Shown: positions 17,601 through 26,559, counted from the first letter of the stretch. The stretch is DNA of 64,000 bases from JABDQA01 sp963824415 (GCA_963824415.1 CAWGPM010000001.1:310001-374000); one strand, 5' to 3'. The notes: a model not told the origin generated them from the letters alone. Numbers and translations are program-made.

Positions 17601-17643
17601 GCAGCATTGACGGATGCGCTTATGCCGCATCCGTCAATGCTGC
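17601..17643. terminator. Perfect 18-bp stem-loop at the alcohol dehydrogenase stop codon
   Basis: GCAGCATTGACGGATGCG (17601-17618) and its exact complement (17626-17643) enclose a 7-nt loop. The right arm ends in the first base of the dehydrogenase stop codon region. There is no U-tract, so it may be a Rho-linked terminator or mRNA-end protector. Confidence 0.55.
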
Positions 17644-18644
17644 TATTTACCAAGAACAATGCGATACCTGGCCTGTCCGCTGCGCAGATGGGCTAAAGCT
17701 TCGTTAACCTGGTCGAAGCGGAATTTTTCGATAACCGGCCTGATCTTGTGCCGGGCGGCAAACTCGAGCATTCGGGCGATATTGGCCGGGCTGCCGACCG
17801 GCGAGGCAGATACCGAGCGCTGCCCCATGAGCATCGGAAACAGATGCAGGTCGAGCGGTTCAAGCGTGGCGCCAACGAGGTGCAGCCGGCCCCGCGTTTT
17901 TAAGGTCTCTATATATTTATTCCAGTCAAGCTTGACGTTGACCGTGGACAATACCAGGTCAAACTGACCTGCCACGGCCTCCAGAGCTTCCGTATCGCGC
18001 GAGTCTATGGTCCGGTGGGCGCCCAGTTCGATGGCTTCCCTGGTCTTGGCCTCGCTGCTTGTAAAAGCGGTTACCTGGCACCCCCAGGCGTTGAAGAATT
18101 GCAGCGCCAGGTGTCCGAGACCGCCGATGCCTATCACCGCGACCTTGTCGGTCGGTTTGATGCCTAACTGGATCAACGGGTTAAAGACAGTTATACCGCC
18201 GCAAAACAGCGGGCCGCTGCTTTCCAGATCAAGCCCCTCGGGCAGCTTAACGACACTGGTCGCCCGGGCGCGGACTTTATCGGCAAAACCGCCGTGGTGG
18301 CCGATAATCGTGGCCTCCGCCTCAGCGCACATGTTATGGTCGCCGTGCATGCAGTTAGGACAGGTCATGCAGTAACCGGCATGCCAGCCGAGGCCGACCG
18401 TGTCGCCAACTTCGAGGTTGGTTACATGTTCACCCCGGGCTGCAACCTTACCGATCACTTCATGTCCGGGTACCAGAGGGTACTGGCTGATACCCCACTC
18501 GTTATCAACCATGCTCAAATCCGAGTGGCAGATTCCACAAAAATCCACATCAATTTCAACTTCGTCATGATCCAGTTCTCCGGGATCATATTCAAAGGGC
18601 CGCAGTTCGCCTCCGGCCTCAAATGCTGCGTATGCTTTTATCAT
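17643..18644 (-). CDS. Zinc alcohol dehydrogenase, CAD/YahK family
   Basis: A 333-aa NADP-type medium-chain dehydrogenase that reduces aldehydes to alcohols. Catalytic zinc ligands are in CGICHSD and GHEVIGKV. The structural zinc lobe has four cysteines in CMTCPNCMHGDHNMC. The Rossmann motif is GIGGLGHLALQF, followed by TSSEAKTREA, typical of NADP-using YahK/cinnamyl alcohol dehydrogenase relatives. It stands alone; a long perfect hairpin touches its stop codon. Confidence 0.92.
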   Translation of the reverse strand: MIKAYAAFEAGGELRPFEYDPGELDHDEVEIDVDFCGICHSDLSMVDNEWGISQYPLVPGHEVIGKVAARGEHVTNLEVGDTVGLGWHAGYCMTCPNCMHGDHNMCAEAEATIIGHHGGFADKVRARATSVVKLPEGLDLESSGPLFCGGITVFNPLIQLGIKPTDKVAVIGIGGLGHLALQFFNAWGCQVTAFTSSEAKTREAIELGAHRTIDSRDTEALEAVAGQFDLVLSTVNVKLDWNKYIETLKTRGRLHLVGATLEPLDLHLFPMLMGQRSVSASPVGSPANIARMLEFAARHKIRPVIEKFRFDQVNEALAHLRSGQARYRIVLGK

Positions 18645-18779
18645 TGTGCTTCCTCCATTGCGTGTGAGGTTTGATGAGTTGAGAAGACTATAAGGGCGAC
18701 CGGCTGAAAAATGAATGGCAGGGTGGGTTGTTTAATAGCACTTTTGTTTTTTAGAAATTCCCGTTAGACTTATACCACT

Positions 18780-19187
18780 ATGCAATACCGGAGACTACAT
18801 ATCAGGGTTCCCGCCTCGGGCGGCGTCGTCCTGTCGGTGGGAGAGCAGGTTCGGATAGAGGCCAGCGTGATCAACGTCAGTGCCGGCGGAATCTCCATTT
18901 CGGCCCCATCGCACCTGCTTGATGAGGATGAGTATCGTGTTGAAATCTTTACGCCATCCCATGGCAGGATTGTGTTTTCCGGGGTTCCGATTTACCAGAC
19001 AATGGACAGTGTCGGTATTAAAATTACCTCCATCGACCATAAGAGTTTACAGCGTATCTACCTGCTGGTCGAAAATTTTCAATCGGTTCAAGGCTGCTGT
19101 AATTATATGGAGGATGAGGATCTGCCGCTCCAGGATTGGTTCGCCGGCGATACCAGATATGAGCTTGCCATCACCTTTGAAACCTGA
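18780..19187 (+). CDS. PilZ-domain protein
   Basis: A 135-aa single PilZ domain. The N-terminal RRLHIRVP stretch and NVSAGGISISAP correspond to the RxxxR and (D/N)xSxxG c-di-GMP-binding motifs. The C-terminal 35 residues are acidic and probably a partner-binding tail. It fits a c-di-GMP receptor; a second PilZ gene is at 39589. A GCACGATT/AATCGTGC stem-loop at 19217-19235 follows it. Confidence 0.8.
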   Translation: MQYRRLHIRVPASGGVVLSVGEQVRIEASVINVSAGGISISAPSHLLDEDEYRVEIFTPSHGRIVFSGVPIYQTMDSVGIKITSIDHKSLQRIYLLVENFQSVQGCCNYMEDEDLPLQDWFAGDTRYELAITFET

Positions 19188-19216
19188 CTGAGCAAAGCCA
19201 GCCAGACATCTGCAGA

Positions 19217-19235
19217 GCACGATTTTTAATCGTGC
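19217..19235. terminator. Short perfect stem-loop after PilZ gene
   Basis: GCACGATT, loop TTT, AATCGTGC; 30 nt beyond the PilZ stop. There is no long T-run, so terminator function is tentative. Confidence 0.35.
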
Positions 19236-19416
19236 CTGGACCACTGACCTTTTACTACCGTTTTTTCCGCATCTCTTCCTCGCTTCTCATTCAGACAGAA
19301 TTAACAAAACAATCGAGATGATCAGATATCACTTCGTCAGCTATATTACGATGTAGTATGATATGCAGTAGGATACAGCAGGTGATACCTTTATCATGCG
19401 AACCGAGGTGCAGGTA

Positions 19417-20052
19417 ATGAACGAGACCACCGGACACTGGAATCGTATTTTCTCGACAGCAGTGGATGAAAAGCTTGGCTGGTGGGAAAAAGATTCGGCT
19501 CAGACCCTGAAGTTTGTCGATCTGCTCGACTGTACCGGACAGCCGACGGTTTTTCTTGCCGGCGCCGGCACCTCCCTGCTTGTCGAAGATCTGCTGGCCC
19601 GGGGCTGCAGGCTCGTGGTCAACGACATCAGCGAGGAGGCGCTGGCCCGAGTGCAGGCCAGAATAGGCAGCGCAGAGACGGTTAGCTGGTTGTGCCATGA
19701 CCTTACCAGACCATTACCCACCGATGTGGGCCGGTTCGATCTGTGGATCGATCGCGCCGTATTGCACTTTATTTTAGAAGAAAAGAGCATTGCAAACTAC
19801 TTCACCAATTTGCGTAATGGGTTGCGTCCGGGGGGGTATACGCTGCTGGCGGAGTTTTCGCTGCAGTCGGTGGCGAAATGTGCGGGGCTCGATCTGCATC
19901 GTTACTCGCTGGCAGAGATGATCGAGCGGCTCGGTGACAGCTTCGAGCTGATCGAGCATGAGGACTATAACTATATCAACCCGACCGGTGATTCGAGGTC
20001 TTATATCTATGCACTCTTCAAAAAGCGGATGCTGGTGCAGGGCGCAGTCTGA
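19417..20052 (+). CDS. Class I SAM-dependent methyltransferase
   Basis: A 211-aa protein from ATG 19417 (MNETTGHWNRIF), preceded by AGGTGCAGGTA; an ATG at 19396 is possible. The SAM-binding motif I reads VFLAGAGTSLLVEDLL, followed by the acidic strand end VVNDISEEAL and motif-IV-like FDLWIDRAVLHF. The HWNRIF...WWEKD N-terminus resembles the TPMT/trans-aconitate methyltransferase-like group. The methyl acceptor is unknown. Confidence 0.82.
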   Translation: MNETTGHWNRIFSTAVDEKLGWWEKDSAQTLKFVDLLDCTGQPTVFLAGAGTSLLVEDLLARGCRLVVNDISEEALARVQARIGSAETVSWLCHDLTRPLPTDVGRFDLWIDRAVLHFILEEKSIANYFTNLRNGLRPGGYTLLAEFSLQSVAKCAGLDLHRYSLAEMIERLGDSFELIEHEDYNYINPTGDSRSYIYALFKKRMLVQGAV

Positions 20053-20072
20053 TACAGTGCCTTGCCATCAAC

Positions 20073-21539
20073 TCAAGCTGCGGGGTTCTCTGGCTCCGGC
20101 TCATTGCTTTGCTCTAAACCGGGAACAGCGCTCTCTTCCAGCTCCCCGATCGGCTGATCTGCCGGAAATGATTGAACAGCAGCGGCGACGGCCTGGGAGG
20201 CCGTGCGTCCGCCTGCGGTGCGAGGCGGGTCCTTACCCAGTACAGCTTCGACGATGAACTGATTGGTTATGGTTTCGGGCGGTCTGGAGACCATCAGCTT
20301 GCCGGTCTCTTCCGCATGGTGCAGAACATCTGCGTTAATTAGTGCTTCGACCGTGCTTTCGATGAGTTCACGGCTGTATTCGGGAAAGGCTGCGCAGATA
20401 TCTTCGATCTGGGTACCGTGCTTCTGGGAAAAACCCTGGTTCACTGCTGCGCAGACATCGAGTGCCGCGCTGAGCTGGGTGGCCGGCTGCACTCGTTTCT
20501 CGATAAACCGGTAGCGGGATTCCTGCTGTATCGCATAAGCCAGTTGAGCACCGATGAGGATAAATAACCAACCCAGCCAGACCCAGGCCAGAAACAGCGG
20601 AATGGTCGCAAACGAACCATAAATTGCATTATATTTTGCCACACCGATCTGCATTGAGATATAGACATTCTGGGTGAGAAACCACAAACATCCGGCTACA
20701 AAGGCTCCGATCATCGTCGGGATGCCGCTGGTTTTAGTGTTGGGAAAGAAGATGTAGATAATATAGATGGTTATTGATAAAAAAAGCACTGGAACAGCCT
20801 GGAGCAGCAGTGTCTGGATCCCCGCCATCGGTAGAAACCGGTCCACCTGCGCGGTCAGGGCCTGACTTTTCAGCATGGCGCCGGCCGCAAGAGCGATATT
20901 GATCGAAATCGGCATCAGCACCATCATGGTGATATAATCAGTTATTTTTCTCAGAATGGATCGTCCGTCCTTCACTTTCCAGATCGCATTCATGGCCTTT
21001 TCAATCTGACCAAGTACCAATATCACCGACAGAAAAATGCCAACCATGCCGAAGGTTCCCAAGGTGGCGAAGTTGGTCCGATCCACATAATCGAAGATTT
21101 TATCTACTGCGGAGCGCAGGTGGCTTGTCAGGTTAACCCGCTCTTCAGACTGGTTGGCCGCCGATGCCTGGTCGGTCGCTGCGATGTCCTCGGGGGAAGT
21201 GCCGGCCGCATTTGCCCGTTCGAGTGAATCGATATAGGTATAGACGATCTCCCTGAGTTGATCACCGCCTCCGAGGCCTTTGACCACGGCGGTGCTCATA
21301 GCCAGCATCGGCACCATGGAAAGCAGCAGGGCATAGGTCAGATAGCCTGCCCTCATGGAGAGATAATTGCTCTTGATTTCGCTCAGCACAATCAGGCCAA
21401 TCCTTACCAGTTTATGCAGCCAGATGAGAGGCGGCGACGCGTCATCTGGTTCAGAGTCAGCCCAGGCCAGCAGGGTCGATTGTTTTTTCTGTGTTGTACT
21501 GCCCTGATCGATCGATGGCGATGCGGCAATTTTTATCAT
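20073..21539 (-). CDS. YihY/BrkB family inner-membrane protein
   Basis: A 488-aa protein with about six membrane helices of the YihY (formerly ribonuclease BN) family; LRAGYLTYALLLSMVPMLAM-like sequence near residue 65 is the family hallmark. A 70-residue soluble loop follows the first helices and a winged-helix-like C-terminal tail (about 370-488) ends in an acidic, proline-rich stretch. The family is now viewed as a membrane or transport protein of uncertain role, not an RNase. It is convergent with the methyltransferase gene. Confidence 0.85.
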   Translation of the reverse strand: MIKIAASPSIDQGSTTQKKQSTLLAWADSEPDDASPPLIWLHKLVRIGLIVLSEIKSNYLSMRAGYLTYALLLSMVPMLAMSTAVVKGLGGGDQLREIVYTYIDSLERANAAGTSPEDIAATDQASAANQSEERVNLTSHLRSAVDKIFDYVDRTNFATLGTFGMVGIFLSVILVLGQIEKAMNAIWKVKDGRSILRKITDYITMMVLMPISINIALAAGAMLKSQALTAQVDRFLPMAGIQTLLLQAVPVLFLSITIYIIYIFFPNTKTSGIPTMIGAFVAGCLWFLTQNVYISMQIGVAKYNAIYGSFATIPLFLAWVWLGWLFILIGAQLAYAIQQESRYRFIEKRVQPATQLSAALDVCAAVNQGFSQKHGTQIEDICAAFPEYSRELIESTVEALINADVLHHAEETGKLMVSRPPETITNQFIVEAVLGKDPPRTAGGRTASQAVAAAVQSFPADQPIGELEESAVPGLEQSNEPEPENPAA

Positions 21540-21593
21540 GGTGGCAATAGGGGGCTTTTTATGTCAGGTTATGTTTGAGCAGGCAGGCGTTTT

Positions 21594-21965
21594 TCAACTG
21601 CGATCTGCGCCATGCTCCTCTTTGCTGACAGCCTCGCTCTTGATCCGTTCCAGCAGATCGGACAGCACCGGTTTGACATGTTCTCTGATATCTCCGGCAA
21701 CGACGATAAAGAGCAGATCATCACCCGGCTGCAATAAACCCTCATGGGCTTCAACAACAATATCATAAATTCCCGGATATTGTAAAAATTCCTGGCGCAA
21801 GACCTCGATTTTCCCGAAATCGACCTTGACGCTCAGACTGCCCACGATGGCACGGTCGTTCCGGGACCAGCCCCGGACTGTACCGTTATGGACCAGGATC
21901 ATGCCGACCTGGTCGCTGAAATCGGCTCGAGCCTTTAAACCGGCAATGGTTTTGCTGATATCCAT
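21594..21965 (-). CDS. MoaE-like molybdopterin synthase large-subunit protein
   Basis: A 123-aa protein from ATG 21965 (MDISKTIAGLK) with GGAGCGAAGC before it. It follows the MoaE fold order (VGMILVHNGTVRGWSRND, YDIVVEAHEGLLQPGDDLLFIVVAGDIREHV). However, the usual catalytic WKKE/WKRE lysine segment is replaced by SKEEHG, so activity in molybdopterin synthesis is doubtful. No moaD is adjacent. A molybdenum or tungsten enzyme (formate dehydrogenase) is encoded 8 kb away. Confidence 0.65.
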   Translation of the reverse strand: MDISKTIAGLKARADFSDQVGMILVHNGTVRGWSRNDRAIVGSLSVKVDFGKIEVLRQEFLQYPGIYDIVVEAHEGLLQPGDDLLFIVVAGDIREHVKPVLSDLLERIKSEAVSKEEHGADRS

Positions 21966-22011
21966 GCTTCGCTCCTTGCAGACTTCAGTGCCGTTTGTTT
22001 GAAGCTGCCTT

Positions 22012-23964
22012 TCAGATGCTTCGCTTTTCAATTACCGGAATCTGCAGGATGCTGGATAATTCGAGCTGACTGTAATTGAGCTTTTCGTTGTACTTTTTCA
22101 GCAGCCAGAGCGGTACATCGAATTCTTTCCGGCAGATATCCCAGATGGTGTCTCCCTGCTTAACCCGGTAATTGGTCATGCCTACCACTGCATAGGATTC
22201 GAAGAAATCCTCCTGTTTTTCCTGGTGGAAGTCGAAGCGGTTCTCTTCGAAGGTGCTTACTTCGGTATTGATGAAGTCAAGCAGAATCTCCTGGCCCGGG
22301 TAAACATCGGCCTGTTTTGAGAGATTATTGTTTATGCGGATCGAGCCTGGCGTCACTTTGAGCCAGTCGGCAAAAAGGCCGATCGATTCATCGGGCTGAA
22401 CCTCGATTGAGCCGGTAGTAAGGCTGTTTTTGTTTTTAATGCCAAATACCTTCAGGTTGCCCGTTACGGTCAGATCCTGCTGGAAAGCTCCAGGAATCTC
22501 TTTTGCCGGTTGTTTCTTGTTGTCTTTCAGAGTCGGTGTAGCTGCATCATTGGGGGAGGCTGCAGCGGCGAGCACGATCGGTTCACTGCTCTGGGAGGCT
22601 GCAGGAATTCTCAGGTTCTGGCCGACGCGTATGACCGCGCGTGAATTGAGGTTGTTTGCCCGGACCAGGTCGTCGAGCGAAACCTTGTGTCTCTGGGCAA
22701 TGGCCCCGGCCGAATCGCCGGCCCTCACTCTATAGAACTGACTCCGTTTCTGGGCGGAGCTGAAAATCGAGGACGGCGCCGAGGCCAGCAGGGTGCTGTT
22801 GTTGAACTTATAGGGTAGTTTCAGCAGATAGTCCTTGGGGATATATTTGGTTCCCTTGAATACCGGGTCCCTGAGAGCGGGATTGTAGGTATGCAGGGTC
22901 GCAGTGCTGATGCCAAGATAGGCGCAGAGTTTGTCGGCCCGCGTGTAAGCCGGCAGCCGAACCGCAACCGAGCCCAGGGGCTGGTCCAGGGTCAGGCCGG
23001 AACGCTCAAGCATCTTGGCGACTTTTACCGCGGCGAGAAATTCCGAGTAAAAATTTCTCGAGGCAAACTTGAAATAGCCCTTACGATAGTTCTTGAAAAT
23101 CCGCTCGTAGCTGCCTTCCTGATCCAGAGCTCGTTTCATGCCGGCCGGACCATAATTGTAGGCCGTCAGGGCCAGCGGCCAAGTCCCGAGCTGCTGGTAG
23201 TTGCGCTTGAGAAACGTTGCCGCCGCCCGAGCTGAGATCAGCGGGTCTCTGCGTTCATCGATGATGTAGTTTATGGTAAGAAACTCCTTGCCGGTGCTTT
23301 GGGTGAACTGCCACATGCCGGCCGCGCCGAATTTGCTGAAGGCTTTTGGATTGAAAGATGATTCGACGTGCGGCAGATAGGCGAGGTCTTCGGGAAGACC
23401 GGCGGATCTGAAGAGCAGCTTGAGGTCGGCCATATAGGCGCCCGAGCGGATCACGCCTTCGATAAAGCGCTCTTTGAGCCCGATCTGGGAGCGAAGGTTT
23501 TCGGCAGCGCGCTTGAATTCGGTAGAATTTGCCTGGGCTCCGAACAGGCCGACGATTCGCTGCTCATCAGGTGTTTTTGGCCGGGGATCCATGGACAGTC
23601 TGATCAGCAAGCTGCTGACGTATTGCTTGGCCCGTTTGACCCTGAGGCGGTTCTGCTCTTGAGCGCCTGCCGTGCCTTCGTCCGAGAGCGAGACCGTGGC
23701 GTAGACTCTGCTCAGATCATTTTGGTCATGGATAATTGAAGTATTTACCGAATAGGTCGAGTATACTTTTTCCCAGAATGCGACATTTGCTGAAATTATA
23801 TTATATTCCGGGAACTTGTCTGGGTCTGCCAGAGCGCTGGCCGAGGCAGTGCCAGCATAGAGCAGAAGTCCGATTAAGATGAACGTCCCGCCGAAGAGAA
23901 GCTGGGCGATGAATTGAGTTGGCCGTGCAGCGGGGGATGTTGCAACGAAGCGTACCTGGTTCAT
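22012..23964 (-). CDS. LysM-containing lytic transglycosylase (MltD-like)
   Basis: A 650-aa cell-wall enzyme with an N-terminal hydrophobic signal (about residues 18-43). The SLT/goose-lysozyme-type catalytic domain sits around residues 195-330, with the catalytic Glu in PHVESSFNP and the motifs GAAGMWQFTQSTG and ALTAYNYGPAG. The C-terminal half carries LysM modules: YRVRAGDSAGAIAQRH at about 410, a degenerate middle one, and YRVKQGDTIWDICRKE at about 600. It cleaves peptidoglycan glycan strands to 1,6-anhydro products. It lies upstream of the MoaE-like gene with a 46-bp gap. Confidence 0.9.
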   Translation of the reverse strand: MNQVRFVATSPAARPTQFIAQLLFGGTFILIGLLLYAGTASASALADPDKFPEYNIISANVAFWEKVYSTYSVNTSIIHDQNDLSRVYATVSLSDEGTAGAQEQNRLRVKRAKQYVSSLLIRLSMDPRPKTPDEQRIVGLFGAQANSTEFKRAAENLRSQIGLKERFIEGVIRSGAYMADLKLLFRSAGLPEDLAYLPHVESSFNPKAFSKFGAAGMWQFTQSTGKEFLTINYIIDERRDPLISARAAATFLKRNYQQLGTWPLALTAYNYGPAGMKRALDQEGSYERIFKNYRKGYFKFASRNFYSEFLAAVKVAKMLERSGLTLDQPLGSVAVRLPAYTRADKLCAYLGISTATLHTYNPALRDPVFKGTKYIPKDYLLKLPYKFNNSTLLASAPSSIFSSAQKRSQFYRVRAGDSAGAIAQRHKVSLDDLVRANNLNSRAVIRVGQNLRIPAASQSSEPIVLAAAASPNDAATPTLKDNKKQPAKEIPGAFQQDLTVTGNLKVFGIKNKNSLTTGSIEVQPDESIGLFADWLKVTPGSIRINNNLSKQADVYPGQEILLDFINTEVSTFEENRFDFHQEKQEDFFESYAVVGMTNYRVKQGDTIWDICRKEFDVPLWLLKKYNEKLNYSQLELSSILQIPVIEKRSI

Positions 23965-24280
23965 GACAATCGCGAACCTTGAAAAAATCGATCTGTCAAG
24001 GCGGTCAATACCTGGAAAACCATGAAGCTGTGCCCGGCAAGCACCGGGGCGAAAGGCTGCGATACGGCCGATAGGGTGAGCTCAGCTTGTCTACCGGGCA
24101 GGGCGCACATGTAGCGGCTGCCTGGATACTTCGTTTCTCCCTGCCAAATGATGTTCATGGACTTAAAACTCAGGCCGGCGCAGATAATAGTTGTGGACGA
24201 TACCTTTTGAATGATAGCGAAAAATCACCGATAGTTGCTGATCATTCTAATGCAATTCAAGACAATAACAAGGAGCAAGT

Positions 24281-24766
24281 GTGTATACCCCGATATTGGC
24301 AACGCTTGGTTATGTAATTTCTGCCGACGGAAAAAAAACGCTGCTGGTTCATCGGAACAGACGCAGGGAGGATCCTCACTTCGGTAAATACAACGGTTTG
24401 GGCGGCAAAATGGAGCCGGGTGAGTCCATCCATGCCTGCATCTGTCGGGAAATCCATGAAGAGGCAGGTATAACCTGCGAGGAGGTCGTCCTGCGGGGGA
24501 CGATCAACTGGACCGGCTTCGGTCCCGAAGGAGAAGACTGGTTCGGATTTATTTACCGGATCGATCGGTTCCGCGGTGAGCCCTGCCGGACAAACAGTGA
24601 GGGGGAACTGGTCTGGTTCGAGGTCGAGAATCTGTTGAGCCTGCCCATGTGGGAAGGCGACAGGTATTTTCTGCCGCTGGTCTTTGACCGGGATCCACGG
24701 ATTTTCCATGGTTACATGCCGTATAAAGATAATACGCCGCAGGGCTGGGAGTATGTCCGCAGTTAA
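24281..24766 (+). CDS. Nudix hydrolase (MutT / 8-oxo-dGTPase type)
   Basis: A 161-aa protein from GTG 24281 with AAGGAGCAA 5 nt upstream. The Nudix box GGKMEPGESIHACICREIHE continues into EAGI at about residues 39-62. The layout (LVHRNRRREDPHFGKYNGLGG before the box, then WTGFGPEGEDWFGFIYR) matches the MTH1-like 8-oxo-dGTP diphosphatase group that sanitises nucleotide pools. Single gene. Confidence 0.88.
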   Translation: MYTPILATLGYVISADGKKTLLVHRNRRREDPHFGKYNGLGGKMEPGESIHACICREIHEEAGITCEEVVLRGTINWTGFGPEGEDWFGFIYRIDRFRGEPCRTNSEGELVWFEVENLLSLPMWEGDRYFLPLVFDRDPRIFHGYMPYKDNTPQGWEYVRS

Positions 24767-24887
24767 CCCTGGCAGAGCTCAGTTTTGGAAACTCAGGCTT
24801 CAACAGAGATCAACTGATATGGCTTGCGGTGTTCAGATAGCGTGGGTATAGTCACCCTGAGGTCAACAGAAATTTTGAGGAAAAAAC

Positions 24888-25319
24888 ATGGGAAGCGACA
24901 GCGAACTGAAACGTCTTGAAAAGTATATCGATAGACTGCTCAAAGGCTATACTGCTCTGAAAGCTGAAAAACAGCAGATCGAACAGCAGTTGGCAGGTCA
25001 TCAGAGCGATAATACGCAGGTCAAGAAAGAGCTCGAGCAGACGGCCAAGCAGCTCAAGGAACAGCAGGCTGAAAATGCCAAGATCAGCAAAGAGCTGGAG
25101 GCGCTGGATTCTGAGCGCGGTGTGATGCGTGATCGGGTCAGCAATCTGATTGGTCAGATAGAGCGCTGGGAAGCTGAAATTGACGAACAGGGTGAAGGCG
25201 GGGAGGCCGACGATGAAGACGCCGAAGACGACGACCCTGAAGGTGGAGCCCCGCCCGAGTCACTGCAAGCAGATGATGACGGTCGCGGCGGCGTCCAGAA
25301 AAAACTGTTCTCAGCCTGA
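24888..25319 (+). CDS. zapB: ZapB-like coiled-coil division protein
   Basis: A 143-aa protein: a continuous coiled coil (about residues 4-100, heptads rich in L, Q, K and E) and a very acidic Gly/Asp tail (GGEADDEDAEDDDPEGG). Its position next to zapA supports a ZapB-type role, cross-linking ZapA-decorated FtsZ at the division site. The family is low in sequence conservation, so the symbol rests on coiled coil plus context. The acidic tail is unlike the short 80-aa enterobacterial ZapB. Confidence 0.65.
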   Translation: MGSDSELKRLEKYIDRLLKGYTALKAEKQQIEQQLAGHQSDNTQVKKELEQTAKQLKEQQAENAKISKELEALDSERGVMRDRVSNLIGQIERWEAEIDEQGEGGEADDEDAEDDDPEGGAPPESLQADDDGRGGVQKKLFSA

Positions 25320-25325
25320 TAAATT

Positions 25326-25475
25326 TTTAGGCTACCTTGAAAAATTGTCTTTTTGCCCAAACGCTGCGTTGCGTGTAAAAATTTTATCCTTGGAATATCA
25401 ATTATATGCCTGCGGCAAAATTTTCACACGCGCCTTGATTTTGAACCAAAATCCTAATTTTGCAAGGTACCCTTA
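25326..25475 (+). repeat. R1 repeat, copy C, between zapB and zapA
   Basis: Third full copy of the 150-bp element (TTTTAGGCTACCTTG to CAAGGTACCCTTA), starting 7 bp after the zapB stop and ending 67 bp before zapA. It probably folds as a hairpin in the zapB-zapA transcript. Confidence 0.8.
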
Positions 25476-25542
25476 AGGTTTTCAATTAGTGCCGGACCTG
25501 TTCGTCTGAACAGGTTCGCAGACTGGAGAAGGTCTCTCGATC

Positions 25543-25830
25543 ATGGCTGAATCCGAACGTCTGGTGGAATTCACACTGCTCGGGCAGAAGTTTGCATTTT
25601 ACACGGCTGCATCGGAAGAGGAAATGGATGCGATACTGAATCTGGTCAGGGACCAGATCGACAGTATCGGCGGCAAACCGGGGGGGACGATTCAGGTGGG
25701 CAAAGTGGCCGTAATGGCTTGTCTTAATCTGGCTTCGAGCTATATCAAACTGCAGAACGAGCATGATCAATACCAGGCCCAGCTCGAGGCGCTCAACGAC
25801 AAACTCGATACGCTTCTGCCTGCGGAATAG
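25543..25830 (+). CDS. zapA: Cell division protein ZapA
   Basis: A 95-aa protein with the ZapA order: N-terminal strand region (VEFTLLGQKFAFYTAASEEEMDAI), then a long coiled-coil helix (ASSYIKLQNEHDQYQAQLEALNDKL). It binds and bundles FtsZ filaments. The zapA-6S RNA arrangement downstream is conserved across many proteobacteria-like genomes. Confidence 0.9.
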   Translation: MAESERLVEFTLLGQKFAFYTAASEEEMDAILNLVRDQIDSIGGKPGGTIQVGKVAVMACLNLASSYIKLQNEHDQYQAQLEALNDKLDTLLPAE

Positions 25831-25941
25831 CATAGGATAAATGTTTTAGCTTTTGTTTTACCTGGAATCTGCTAAAATATAGGGAAAACAGGCTTTTTGG
25901 TTGGTCAGTTTTATTTGAAAAACAGTTAGATATGTAGAGTA

Positions 25942-25971
25942 CTGCGCCCAATCAGATGGGTAAGGGCGCAG
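25942..25971 (+). terminator. GC-rich stem-loop downstream of zapA
   Basis: CTGCGCCC pairs perfectly with GGGCGCAG across a 14-nt loop, 110 bp after the zapA stop and just ahead of the 6S RNA candidate. It lacks a T-run, so it could also be a processing signal. Confidence 0.35.
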
Positions 25972-25982
25972 CACAGGATGGC

Positions 25983-26152
25983 TTTTCCCTGCGCTGTTGG
26001 TGATTTGTAGTGTTGTTGAGCCAACTCTCATTGCAAGGGAACTACCACTGCCAGTGGATGGAAGGTCAATTGACGTTGCAGAAGCTGATATGCGGTTCCC
26101 ACCTATTTCGATAGGTTTAATTGTCCTGCAGACACGGCAGGGTGGGGAAATA
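25983..26152 (+). ncRNA. ssrS: 6S RNA (ssrS) candidate
   Basis: A 170-nt segment in the zapA-rny gap. Its 5' part TTCCCTGCGCTGTTGG and the internal TTGAGCCAACTC match the characteristic 6S pieces (CCCUGnnGUGUU and UUGAGCCGAUAC). Its 3' part ACACGGCAGGG pairs back with the 5' CCCTGC to close the long stem. 6S RNA binds RNA polymerase-sigma70 in stationary phase, and ssrS next to zapA is widely conserved. A strong hairpin terminator follows at 26163. Ends are approximate. The rest of the gap (26200-26559) shows no gene. Confidence 0.75.
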
Positions 26153-26162
26153 TTTTCTGCTA

Positions 26163-26195
26163 CGATGTCCGGCGGGAAGGCCGGACATCGTTTTG
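26163..26195 (+). terminator. Intrinsic terminator after 6S RNA
   Basis: CGATGTCCGGC and GCCGGACATCG form a perfect 11-bp stem with a short GGGAAG loop, followed by TTTT. A convincing Rho-independent terminator. Confidence 0.8.
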
Positions 26196-26559
26196 ATATA
26201 TAGACGGCCACAAACAATGCTCATACGGCTGTCTTTTGGGCGTAACAACGATTGATTACAGCAACGCCTTCGGTGTAGTAAACGAATTGAGGAATCTGTC
26301 GAGTTGTTCATCGGTTCCGGCAGCAGTGTATCAAGCACAACGGTTTGAAGCACGATAGCCGCCGCATGGTATGCAATGACGCTTTGCCGGGCTGATTTTA
26401 CATAGAGTAACGACCTGCCGTTGCATGTCGTCTACCGGCCTGTGGCAGTTTCTCAGGCCCGGTTCCTGCCGATGGCTTTTTCCCTTCCCACACCTGCCAT
26501 TTTTGAATCTGACGGGGGTCCAGCCTGTAGTCGATCGATAGCAAGAGGATCGATGTGTC

